A stretch of DNA of 64,000 nucleotides. Source: Himantopus leucocephalus (lineage: Eukaryota; Chordata; Aves; Charadriiformes; Recurvirostridae). A program made the position numbers and the translations under genes. The notes beneath the pieces are model-generated. The model was not told the origin of the DNA and ran no database searches. It was given only the letters and a program-made list of their open reading frames with translations. This document shows positions 24,092-33,485 of the stretch, piece after piece. The DNA is taken from the NCBI GenBank assembly GCA_003993805.1, contig RSEF01000019.1, forward strand, positions 7,429,129 through 7,493,128, given 5' to 3'. Numbering within the stretch: position 1 is the stretch's first letter; the number at the start of each line of letters is the position of its first letter.

Positions 24092-27000
24092 GTACGTGTC
24101 CCCGCGGTGCGTGTCCCCGCGGTGCGCGTCCCCGCGGGGGCGGCGGTTTGTCAAAGCGCGTTTCCAGCGTGAAACGGTCCCCGGAGGGCGCGGGCGGCGC
24201 TCGGGGCCGCGCACGGCCCTGGGGTAGCCCCGCACGGCCTTGGGGTAGCCCCGAGGCTAACAAAAGCCCGCGGCCGTTCCGGACGGGGCGCGGGGCCAGA
24301 GGTCGCTGAGACATTGCGGAGTCGCTCGGGGCGTCGCAGCCGCTCGCTTGGGGCTGCGCGAGACGCGGGGGCTCAATTTCAGAACCGGGTTTGGTGAGGG
24401 CGAGCGCAGCCGCCGCTTCGCGCAGGAGGACGGCAGAGGAGCCCGTTACCCCGCGCTGGGGCAGCGCTGTCCCCCCCGAGCGCTCGTGGGCACAGCCAGG
24501 GACACCCTCACGCCCCTTCGTTACTCGGTTCACATACGTAAGATGGGCGCATCTTCCGGGCCTTTAGTTTCCCTTTGGTCTGGTAGAGCTTCGCCTTCGC
24601 TCCTGTATTCCCCAGCTAATTTAACAGCCCGTCCGTGGCACAGCGGTAAGGGTTTCTCGCTCCGGCTGGCTCCCCATCCCCGATCGCCTCACCGGCTTCT
24701 GCCAGTCTCAGAAAGTCTTGTTAAGCAAAAATTACTGTGGTTACGTATAGCCTTGCTGCAGAGCAGGGTAAGTCAATAGTCACACATTGCTATTCCTGCT
24801 TCCTCAAACAGCTCTCCCTAAGAGACCCACAGTAATTAAGGAACACCTAAAATCAATGTTCTTACTAACAATCCTTACAACATTATCGTTCAGGCTGTAT
24901 TGAGCCTCTGTTCTCGAATTCCATGGAAAAATGCTACCCTTACAGCAACAGGATTCAAGGAATTCACAGTGTATTTTCTCTAATTGGGGAGTGTTTTCCA
25001 GTTTCAAATTACTTTTGCTGTTCCATACTGAGGAGTAACCTCTGCACCAAAAGTATTGCTGTATCTCAGAGCCATCTAGATGGGGCAAGGTACAGCTGCC
25101 AGCTTGGGACCGTAACTAACGCCTGTCTCTAACCCCGTCCCTCAGCGTGCGTCACTCCGGCTCGGCCCCAGCCAGGAGAGGTTTATCACCCCGGACTCTG
25201 ACGCTTGCCACCCCCTCGCCCAGCAAGGTGTGCGGCCGGGCTGGGCTCCCCCACAGTCAGTGCTCCCGGGGCTTCCGGGAACAGCAGTGCCAAAGGGCAG
25301 AGCCTTGCTGGCGGTGCAGCTCCTTCGGGGGGCACCCGGGTGTCTGGAGACCGCCACCAACATAGAAGCGCTTCACTCATTCAGCAGGTTTTCCTCATTG
25401 CTGTTCACATCATTATTCCTCCCTTTTGACTCTCGGAAGAAACAGTTTTAAAATTATAGTCATGAAGAGGTTATATTTTAATGAAGGGAAGGTATTTGAA
25501 TATTAAATTTACTTTTTCCAAAAAGTGTTTCCCGACATAACCAGCCTGCTGTGAGCTAAATGGATTCATTACATGCATAGGGTGCTGGCTACACAATTTT
25601 TCTGCTATTAGTAAGCTTAATTTTGTTACTCTCTCAAGATCAACTGTGACATTTTTAAAACAGCTTGTGTGTGCATGGCCGTGTCTTTCAGGACTTGTGG
25701 GGAACCTAAATGGAATCGCTGCAGCGGGCCCAGGTTTCAGGAGCAGCAGGCAACTTCCCTGTGTGTTTGAGACGAGCAAGATCATTCCCTTGTCAAAAGA
25801 GACCGAGATCGTCAGGCTCAACGTCAGGCTCCTGCTGAGCGGAACGGGACCAGAAGATGGTCAAAGGTCTCCACCAGAAAACCTTCCTCCAGACAATATC
25901 CCCTCATTTATTGTACAAGGTGAGTTATTTGCTGAAGTGAGCAACTCTCACTCCTCATCAACGTGAGGAGTCACAGACAGCATCCTGCAAGAGGGGCAAC
26001 AGATCCAGTGCCCCGCATCCGCTGCTCGCAGCCGAGTGTCGAGGAAGGGCAGAGCTGCCCCTCTGCTCCTTTTGGCAGGGCCTGGGGGTGGTCTCCCTCT
26101 CGACGCCCGACCTGAGGTGATGCTAGTTGCATCCACAGCGGTAAAAAAGCCAGCGATGCTCTGAAAGGTTCAGGAGAGACACTTGCCTCCTGGAGTATTT
26201 TTGCCCTTGGATTCACTGTGGTTTGGGTACTAATGATGCAACACCACCAACCAAAAAAATATCAGCATTTCAAAACTCATTACCTGTCTAGATTTCACGT
26301 TCCTGTGAAGACTTGTCCTCGGACTTAAGAACATACCTTGTGAGAGTCTGATTTCAGGTGACACACAGCTTGCCCCCAGCTACACACTGAATAAAAGAAG
26401 AGTCAGGCGTCCCCTCCTTCCAGGTGAAGTCCCCAGACCCTCCGCAGCTGACTCAGCGGGGTGCTGCACCTTGCAGGAGTGAGACAGAAGGGAGAGCGTT
26501 AATTCGTGGAGAGACGGGCCATGTGCAGTGCAGAGCTGCGTCAAGAGCTGCGCATAGACGTGGGCTGGGTTTGCTGCACATTTAGATGGGCTGGGGTCAA
26601 AACAAGTCCATGCACGCTCTTCTCTTACAGAGTCCTTGGCGGATATTCTTCAGTATGCAGATGAGGATATTGACATGGTTGACTGCAGGATCAGCCCTTA
26701 CTTTCCAGCAGACACTCAGATCGTCTGGCCTGGGAGAGAAATTGGAGCCAACAGTTCGGACTCCTGGTTCACATGCACCATAAAACACACAGCTGGAAAA
26801 TACGCAGCTACGGCATTCCTTGTGCAAGAGCGGAAAGAAGGAGAGACCCCAAATCCCGGCCAGCTTCTCCCAGGCCCTGCAGAGCAATTGCATGTTTCAG
26901 GTAACAGAGAAAGTCCCATTCCCCTCGGGACCCTCATACACCCCACGTGTGGAAGGGACGTGCAGCTGGCCAGGGCATTCGTGGCAGCTGCCGTCCCCAA

Positions 27001-30000
27001 AGGTAATTGGTACAGCTGCCACCGCTGCATTTCAACTGCACCCCAAACTCCAAACCTGAGACCTTTTCAGCAGGATTGCTTAGACAAAACCTGCGTTTTC
27101 CTCCCCCTCTACACTAGGGCGTTACAAATTCATACTCTGGTTCTACACAGTGCAACAGTTGTCCTCTCCGTGTCACTTCCCGGTACTTAGCTTCTGGCCT
27201 TCTGTGATTACGCACCTCAGTCTATTTTTAAAAGCCTCTTGAGTTTACAAATAGTTTAAGCCAGCTTTTTAACTTACTGTAAGACAAAATGCTTTTATTA
27301 AAAAGCATATGTTCTCCCTTGTGTTGAGGATTATGCATACATTGCAGAAGCTAATAACTTCAAAACAGCTTCTCAAAAGCATAATTGTTTTCTATTTACG
27401 TACTTCCATACCATCATCGCTAAAAGCCCTAACAGTAAATACTTAAATCACCAAAGCTTTAACATAGCCGTACCCATTAAGCCTTATCTTAGTTTTTCAG
27501 CAGACAGAGCACTCTCACGGCGTTTGCACAGAAGGGAAGCGCCGCGGGGTGAGCTGCCCTGTTACCGTCAGGGAGGAGTTTGGGGTGAAGAAACCGAAAG
27601 CAGCTGGTTAGCTGGCACATGCAGAAGCTTTGCAAGTCAGGGTCAGAACAAGCAAGCAAGGCTCTGGTTCCCATCTCCAGAGCACAAACTTGTGCTGCTT
27701 AACCCCCCCCCTGCTCCCCAGGACCTGGTGTGATCTGATCAAGAGATACGCAGCTGCAGCACTTAAAAACAGCAGGGAGAGGACGCTGAGGTGGAGCAGC
27801 TGTGATGCAGTGGCTGTGCCGCTGCAGCAAGAACGCTCTGGGCACAGCCCCCCAGCAGGGCTGAGGCAGCCGGCGGTACCGCTCAGCGCCATGCACTGCT
27901 GCGGAGCCCAGTGCTGGCGTGCACAAACTCCCTGCGTACACCGCGAGCTTCTCAGCCTCTCCCACCGCCCTCGGCCCACATCAGCCTTTCCCCCATCCCT
28001 TGTGAAAAAACAAATTGGTTAGCCACCACCTCAGCAGCACTTTACTGAGGCTGCAGAGCTGCACTACCTCCGAGCAGATAAAGCGCGGCAGAACCTCAGC
28101 GTGGCAGCCAGAGGGGTGGCAGCCAGAGGGGAGGCAGCCAGAGGGGAGGCAGCCAGAGGGGAGGCAGCCAGAGGGGAGGCAGCCAGAGGGGAGGCAGCCC
28201 CTCACAGGCAGCACTACCTGACCACGCTGCCGCCCCCAGCTGCCTTTTATAGCCCCCCGCAGGTTAATTGGGCCACTCAGCTGACTCCTGTTTGCCGCCC
28301 GCAGTGTTGGGTGCCGTTCAGCACCCCCCGGCGGTGGGGCCACGTGCGTGCATATTCCCCCGCAGCTTTTGGGGTCTGCAGCGACTTCCCAAGCGACAGT
28401 GCGGTGGGAGGGAAACGCAGCTCCGTTACACTGTGCAGTGCAATAGGAGTTACGGAGACGTTACTACATCTGTTCTGACGTCACGTAGAACGGGGTGAGC
28501 CCACGGCGCGCGGCGGCAGCGCTGGGGGAGGGCAGCGGGGCGCTGCGGACGCGCCCCCGGGCAGTACCGGGGCGGCCCGTCGGGGCTCTGCAGTGCGGCC
28601 GCGGGTCACTAGATGGCAGCGGGTCCCCGCCGGTGCTGCCCCTCACCCCGGTGTGTCCCCCGTGTCCCCCCCCCCCGTCCAGCGCCGCTGTGGGTGCGCG
28701 CCGCGCCCGCCCGCCGCCGCTCGGGGCTGTCCCGGGACGTGGGGCTGCCCTGCGCCTTCGCCGCCCCCCGCCCCGCCGATGTCACCCTCCGGTGGGCGCT
28801 GCAGCAGAAATGGGGGCAGAGGAGAGACCTCTGGGCGTACCGTGGGTCCAGCCGGCGGGTGGAACGGCCGGCCCGCCGAGCCGAGGTGGTCCCGGAGGGA
28901 ATCCCGGAGGGAAACGCTGCTCTGCTGCTCAGAGACACCCAACTGCGGGACGAGGGCACCTACCTCTGCTCGGTGTCGGTGGGCTCCCTTACTGCGGAAA
29001 CGGCGGTCCAGCTGCTCATCGAAGGTAATAGCACGGGCTTGGGGCTTCATTCTTTTTAAGGCTGACGGGAAGTGCTCGGACACAGAGCCTGTAAAACTTC
29101 ATTTGGGTCTGTTTAATGATGGAGACAGAATTTATGAGTTGGGGGACTTAGCAGCGTAATGAATTTTCACTCACCAGAAAAACCCACAGTGACCGTCAAT
29201 GTTAACTCCCTGTCGCTGGTGGAAGGCGAGCAGCACAAGCTGGTCTGCAGTATCAGGCACTACTACCCACACAACATCCAGGCACAGTGGCTCCGGGAGC
29301 CGAAGGACTCCTGGAAGGTCCCCGATGTCATGAAGAATGTTCTCTCGAGCAGCCACCGGCAGAGCAGCAACGGCACCTACAGTTCCTCCAGATACTTCCT
29401 GCTCACAGCATCCCTGAAGGACGACGGCCATAAGTACACGTGCCTGGTAGACCACCCGAGCCTGCAGTCCCCCATCAGGAGAAGCGTGACTGTGGAGGTG
29501 AGAGGTACGCTGCTCGCCTGGGGATATTGTCCCCTGCACACTTGGCCCATGGGATTGCTGGCAGGGGAACTTTCTGCTGATCTTTCCCCTTTCTCAGTCT
29601 TTCCTTCCACAGCTCTTCTCAAAAAAAAAAAATCCAACAAAATACTCCTTTTTCCATCAGACTTTCTGCCATCTTGATGAAAAACCAACAAAATTGACTC
29701 CTTGATTCAAAATTAAACAAATGAGACAGACCACTTTTTTTTACCAAAATGTCCATTTCTCGGAAAAGCCAGTTCTGGCCCATAATTAAGTGTCTTTTTC
29801 ATCAGCAAGAGCTGGGTCTCTTCTGAAGTGCCTATCGGGTGCCCTTAGTGAAACAGAGAACTCCCTCAAACAGCTTTGAAATGTGAAGGTTGGGTTTTTT
29901 GTATCTTGGGCAACATAGGAGATGATAAACTTGCAGAGAGGATTGAATGAGGACATCATTTCAGACCAAATATCAGTGGAAACCTCATGCCAGGGTATTT

Positions 30001-30664
30001 GGGGTAAATTAAATTTGGCCTTTAATTCAGTGGGATCAGTGGACTCACATAAAATGTCCTGCAGCCTGATGGCAGTCGCAGGATCACCACCTGCCCACTG
30101 GGACTTGTTCTCACCCTGATCTCCTGCAGTCGACCGGTACGAGCTGCTGCTCCCGTCCCCGTCCCCTGCGCGCGATGGCAGCGTGGCCAGGGTTGGGCAC
30201 TGCAGCCGTCATCTGTCTCTGCCATTGGTCTTTCTTTTGTTCATGGGCAGAAGCTACCTTGGCCATCTGGCTGCTGCTCCTCCTCAGCCTGGCCACGTGC
30301 CTCGTGGGCGCCCTTTGGTACTGTCACAAAGGTAAGATCACCTCCGGGCTACCGAATGCGGGCTGTGGGGAGGGAAGGACTCTGCTGTGCCAGCCATCCC
30401 CATGGCGGGTGGCCACAGCCCTTCCCGGGCCCTGTGTCGCCAAACTGGGCTACCAGCGCTGGGAGGTGGCAGCTGTGCTTCATCCTTCTTTTAGTCACAA
30501 TCTCTTTTTTTTTTTTCCCCCTTTTTCCCTGCCCTAGTGAGGAGCACTGCTAAGGTAGGTGTGGTTTTTTGCTTTCCATTTTCTACCTGAAACACATTCG
30601 GTGCTTTCCATTTTGCTCTTTGCTAATTCATTGCTGTTTGACCCTCCAGCCCAAGCCATACTAG
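24046..30664 (+). CDS. TAPBPL-like: tapasin-family protein, TAPBPR/TAPBPL-like (whole gene, 8 exons)
   Basis: The eight exons (24046-24091, 25692-25919, 26631-26900, 28683-29024, 29178-29504, 30251-30331, 30538-30554, 30650-30664) join into one 441-residue frame; all junctions are phase 1 except the last (phase 0). The order is a signal peptide (about 1-27), a tapasin N-terminal domain with a probable Cys39-Cys110 pair, an IgV-like domain (Cys205, Trp219, DEGTYLC ending at Cys277), an IgC1 domain (Cys319, Trp333, YTC at Cys384), a transmembrane segment (about 406-428) and a short tail. The family are ER chaperones that load or edit peptides on MHC class I. Length fits tapasin (about 448) and TAPBPR (about 468). 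DCRISPYF, DEGTYLC and the YYP..QW.RE region read closest to TAPBPR. There is no lysine in the membrane segment, unlike tapasin, but the tail ends KPKPY, a KxKxx retrieval signal. N-glycosylation sequons are at Asn132 and Asn360. It may be a third family member rather than the orthologue of mammalian TAPBPL. Confidence 0.85.
25692..25919 (+). CDS. TAPBPL-like: TAPBPR-like exon 2, N-terminal domain part 1
   Basis: The exon has acceptor GTCTTTCAG|GA and donor CAAG|GTGAGT, with phase 1 on both sides. It encodes residues 16-91, including LPCVFE (Cys39) and the end NIPSFIVQ. That ending aligns with DDPPIIFEAS at the same exon end in human TAPBPL. Cys39 is the first cysteine of the conserved N-terminal-domain disulfide. 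Confidence 0.88.
26631..26900 (+). CDS. TAPBPL-like: TAPBPR-like exon 3, N-terminal domain part 2
   Basis: The exon has acceptor CTCTTACAG|AG and donor TTCAG|GTAACA, with phase 1 on both sides. It encodes residues 92-181. DCRISPYF (Cys110) matches TCEISRYF of TAPBPR, and NSSD (Asn132) is a glycosylation sequon. An extra cysteine (Cys140) has no obvious partner. The end of the exon does not resemble the mammalian NEALWHP region. Confidence 0.88.
28103..28200 (+). repeat. 15-bp minisatellite
   Basis: Six full tandem copies of GGCAGCCAGAGGGGA, plus a partial seventh, differ at only one position (T in the first copy). The unit length is a multiple of three, which keeps frames open on both strands. 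The resulting repetitive open frames are not genes. Confidence 0.95.
28476..28483. promoter_or_regulatory. full CRE palindrome TGACGTCA
   Basis: This is a perfect CREB/ATF palindrome about 200 bases before the IgV exon, in CpG-rich sequence near the end of intron 3. It could mark an internal regulatory element. A single 8-base site is weak evidence. Confidence 0.25.
28683..29024 (+). CDS. TAPBPL-like: TAPBPR-like exon 4, IgV-like domain
   Basis: The exon has acceptor CCGTCCAG|CG and donor GAAG|GTAATA, with phase 1 on both sides, and is 342 bases. It encodes residues 182-295. The Ig fold shows GLPCAF (Cys205), LRWALQ (Trp219) and DEGTYLC (Cys277). DEGTYICQI at the same place in human TAPBPL is a close match. 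The exon is very GC- and CpG-rich, giving many open shadow frames on both strands. Confidence 0.92.
29178..29504 (+). CDS. TAPBPL-like: TAPBPR-like exon 5, IgC1 domain
   Basis: The exon has acceptor CACTCACCAG|AA and donor AGAG|GTACGC, with phase 1 on both sides. It encodes residues 296-404, a C1-set Ig domain. LVCSIRHYYP (Cys319), QAQWLRE (Trp333), the sequon NGT at Asn360 and KYTCLVDHPS (Cys384) are visible. This is the membrane-proximal domain that contacts class I alpha3 in the family. A second donor-like GAG|GTGAGA lies 9 bases earlier, but its phase would not match exon 6. Confidence 0.93.
29505..30250 (+). other. intron 5 of the tapasin-family gene
   Basis: This is an ordinary 746-base intron. 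An acceptor-like CTCCTGCAG at 30121-30129 is followed by no usable exon in frame. Nothing else was seen. Confidence 0.7.
30251..30331 (+). CDS. TAPBPL-like: TAPBPR-like exon 6, transmembrane segment
   Basis: The exon has acceptor TCATGGGCAG|AA and donor AAAG|GTAAGA, with phase 1 on both sides, and is 81 bases. It encodes residues 405-431: Glu, a run of about 22 hydrophobic residues (LAIWLLLLLSLATCLVGALW), then YCHK. No charged residue lies inside the membrane span. Tapasin uses a lysine there to bind TAP, so TAP binding is not expected. Confidence 0.9.
30538..30554 (+). CDS. TAPBPL-like: TAPBPR-like exon 7, 17-base tail microexon
   Basis: A strong T/C tract (30506-30535) leads to CCCTAG|TG, and the donor is TAAG|GTAGGT. 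The 17 bases encode VRSTAK and change the phase from 1 to 0. The size is not a multiple of three, so skipping it shifts the frame of exon 8. Small tail exons are normal in tapasin genes. Inclusion is inferred from splice-site strength and from the sensible tail it gives. Confidence 0.62.
30650..30664 (+). CDS. TAPBPL-like: TAPBPR-like exon 8, C-terminus PKPY-stop
   Basis: After acceptor ACCCTCCAG the frame reads PKPY and stops at TAG (30662-30664). With exon 7 this gives the C-terminus AKPKPY, with lysines at -3 and -5, a KxKxx dilysine ER-retrieval signal. The exon may continue to a strong donor, CCAG|GTAAGG at 30689/30690. That junction is only 25 bases past the stop, so it should not trigger nonsense-mediated decay. 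Confidence 0.6.
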   Translation, partial: PKPY

Positions 30665-31079
30665 AGACGGGACCTCCAGTGCCCGCCAGGTAAGGAGCAG
30701 CGTTCCTCCAAAGAGCACACAAAAATTGTTGGGTGCCAAATCTGGAAGGTAGGGTGGAAGACAGCAGGATGAAAGGCTGCTGTCCGCTGGGGAACACGCA
30801 GGCAGCGCGAGCCGGACAGTGCCACCCGGCACCGCCTGGCGAGAAGCGATGGTGGCAGGAGGGGGTAGCCCGCTGCCTGCGGGAAGCACGCTACGGAGCC
30901 TCTGAGGGCTGTGCATCACGGGTGCTTCCACACCGTCAAAGCTATGACACTCCTGCAAGGCATCCTAGAGCAAAGGGGAGGAGGAGGATTGGGATGTTTT
31001 TTCTGGAACCTGTGGTTCCCGCAGCAGTAGGACGAGGGCTCTCAGATGCGCCAGGCACGTACAGCAGGGAAGGGAAGGC

Positions 31080-31085
31080 AATAAA
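31080..31085 (+). terminator. poly(A) signal AATAAA, tapasin-family gene
   Basis: A canonical AATAAA lies about 415 bases after the PKPY stop. It would end a short 3' UTR if exon 8 is terminal. A second AATAAA at 32353-32358 could serve a longer transcript. Confidence 0.45.
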
Positions 31086-31554
31086 ACTGAGACAGCATTC
31101 AGTAGTGCATTGCAGGGCAAGATGAGCCCTTGATCTACATCCTCATGCCATCCATTCTTGTTCAGTCCTTCCTTCTGAAACTTCTTTTCCTTCAGTAATT
31201 CTGGCCCCTGGCTTGAGCACACAAAGCTGTCGTGAGCAGTGACTGGTGAGGTAGGCAGCAAAGGCCCTCTTTGTGCCAGGCACAGCGTGTTGTCCTTGGC
31301 CAAAAATAGGCTAAGAGTGGGAGGAAAGAACTCGTATCCCTGTCTGACATGTGGAAAATGTCAAAGGTGGCTCAGTGTTGGGGTAGGCTCGACTGCTCTC
31401 CTGATTTCGGAGGACGGGGGTGCACAGAGGTCTCCTGTAGCTGCTGGGCTCTCTGCTCTGAAGGTGAAGAGCTGCCTCCTCCACAGTTGGCGTGGCTGGT
31501 CTAGACCACCCGCCATGGCTCACCCAAAGTCTTCTGTTCCCCCTCTTTACGCAG

Positions 31555-31735
31555 GCAAGTCTGGCACTTCACCGATGACCTGGAAAGTCATGGAAATTGC
31601 TCAGCTGCCATGCATTTAGATTCTGGCAGGAAGCAACCAAAATCCCAACCAGTCCAGTTGGATGTTTTGAAAGAAACCAATTGCCCAAGCCGTGTACATT
31701 GCCATCATTTTTTCAATAACATGCTTGGATTTTAG
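31555..31735 (+). CDS. TAPBPL-like: candidate alternative last exon, long cytoplasmic tail
   Basis: A very good acceptor (TTCTGTTCCCCCTCTTTACGCAG) precedes this segment. If exon 7 is skipped, exon 8 runs to its donor at 30689 and joins here in phase. The frame then stays open for 59 codons, to TAG at 31733-31735, giving a 73-residue tail and a protein of about 504 residues. The tail has no domain I recognise. An open run of this length could occur by chance about once in twenty. Confidence 0.3.
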
Positions 31736-32352
31736 AATATTTTCTTATCAAAAATGAGCACCAGTTGTCTAATTTTTACAAAGGGGTACAATTCTCAGAT
31801 ATAGTGAAGTTCCTGCAAGGTAATTTGTTTTCTTTGAAATAGAAGTCCATGCAAAGGAAGAAGGCCTCGGCATGGGAAAGGATACAGCATGGCTTGGGTG
31901 GTGGTGTCATAGGGTCAGGGGAGAAAAGCACCAGCCAGTGAAGGAAAAAAAAAAGCCATAAAAAGACAAATGTTTGTTCTGATTCATTGCAACAACAACA
32001 AAAAAAGTATGAGTGAAAAATTCAGATAGCTCCAGCAGATTGTCAAAACCCCCACAACGTATTTCCCTACCAAATACCAGTAGCGATCGGTCAGTAGCTG
32101 TGCGTGCGCGTAGCAGGGCTGATGTGCCGGCTCTCACCAGCCCTCTGGAAAGCGCTCGCTGCTGTTTCAGTTTTGCTGTTCTCCTCAGGAAACCAGAACC
32201 TGACCACGGCCGGAGGAAAGAGGTGGCTTCATCCTGGGCTGGACTCGCTTTGGTTTAGCCAGAGGTGGCATTTGGCGACACGCAGATTCAGTGTTGGCTC
32301 ATCTGGACAGCGGGAGAATTTGGGTTTGGTAACCAAGAATAATTTTTAAAAC

Positions 32353-32358
32353 AATAAA
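32353..32358 (+). terminator. distal poly(A) signal AATAAA
   Basis: A canonical AATAAA in AT-rich sequence lies about 620 bases after the stop of the candidate long-tail exon. It suits a long-tail or extended 3' UTR transcript. Confidence 0.3.
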
Positions 32359-33485
32359 GATCTGTTACGAGAAACAGAACTTTTTAGGTTTTGTTGTTCA
32401 TCTGCCATTCCTGCTGAAAGCCGGCGGCTCTGACGAGTGCACGCCTGTAGCTCACGCTTTGCTCTCAGCGGGTGTGTGTGACCCACAGCAAAGTCCTCCC
32501 TCTGCACTGAGGGAGCCTGGGGTGGCCTCCCCTGCGTGCTGCCCAAGCCCCTTTCCTGGGCAGTTTGTGCTTGGCTGCAGCCGGCACCCCCCGCCGCCGG
32601 GGCCGCCACCATCCTGCCGGAGCATCCCCGCAGTGTCGCGCTGGGGCGGCCACAGGCTCCGCAGGCATCCGGCACCCCCGCCGGGCTGCTGCGCGACGGA
32701 GGGTGAACGAAATGCTCCTCGTGGTGGAATTTTTTTCCTGGCAAAGACAAGTACTTCATTCTCCCAGGTACAAATGAATGGGTTCGTTCCCCTCATCACA
32801 AAATGTTAAAAAACTAACGCTGGCTAATAGCTTTGTGCTTCATTCAGCCCGAGCCGTGGGGAAAATGTACCAGACACGCCGCCTCCAAACAATAACAGCT
32901 TTTTTCTTAGCGTCCTGGGAGGAAGAGATCTGGGAAATTAGGGGGATTTGAAAGGAGCCTGAGGAGCTGGAGAGAGAAAATCCAATTTCATAGTTAGCTC
33001 ATGGAGGAGTCCAAAGGCAGCCAAGATGCCGGAGACTGACGACCCAAGGTAAATTAAGCTGGTTTAGACTAACTGTATTGCTGCCTATTTTCTTTACCAC
33101 GTGTGGGCTGGCTGCTGAGCAGGACCGGTTTATACTGAGGGACCACTTTATATTGAGCTTTATGTGGCACTAATTCCAGTTCAGACAGAAGCGGTCACTT
33201 GATTAGAATTGCTGTGCATTTGTAAAGGAGAAGCTGGGTCCTCCTCTGTTGATCCAGTCCTACTAGTGGTAGGAACGTCAGCAGAGAGGTCCCAATTTAC
33301 ACCTCCTTGCGCTCGGACGCTCCTCTGCTTCAGTTTGTGATTTATGTGAGCTCTCCCAGATTCACACCAGTAAGGGCTCAGCCCCGGTCTATGCTGTCGC
33401 ATGGTTTTTACAGGGATGTAAAGAAGAGCACTGTCTGTTCCCAAAGAGCTCAGTCACGTTATGGACATACACAACGTAGTACACA
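32359..33485. other. intergenic gap between converging genes
   Basis: This lies between the 3' ends of the tapasin-family gene (+) and RAP1GAP2 (-). No exon was recognised. GC-rich overlapping frames at 32.45-32.8 kb look like chance. Confidence 0.5.

Larger units (their letters stand above)
23690..24500 (+). promoter_or_regulatory. CpG island promoter of the tapasin-family gene
   Basis: Composition changes sharply to very GC- and CpG-rich sequence from about 23.69 kb and stays so through the first exon and the start of intron 1. No TATA box is evident. This is a typical CpG-island promoter. The exact transcription start cannot be placed, but it probably lies within about 150 bases before the ATG at 24046. 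Confidence 0.7.
26901..28682 (+). other. intron 3 of the tapasin-family gene
   Basis: This is the longest intron (1.78 kb) and holds a 15-base minisatellite (28103-28200). Its last 250 bases are CpG-rich and include a full CRE site at 28476. The acceptor CCCCCCGTCCAG is preceded by a C-rich tract. I see no further exon. Confidence 0.7.

Noticed and set aside
23624..24533. 200-270-codon minus-strand frames over the CpG island
   Set aside because: They are Arg/Pro/Gly-rich shadows of the CpG island and first exon of the plus gene. Stops are rare in such sequence.
28101..28478. open frames of five-residue repeats (for example AARGE)
   Set aside because: They come from the 15-bp minisatellite, whose unit length keeps all frames open.
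33001..33050. plus-strand ATGs followed by a donor-like AAG|GTAAAT
   Set aside because: The first frame stops within 13 codons, and no downstream exon or homology supports a gene.
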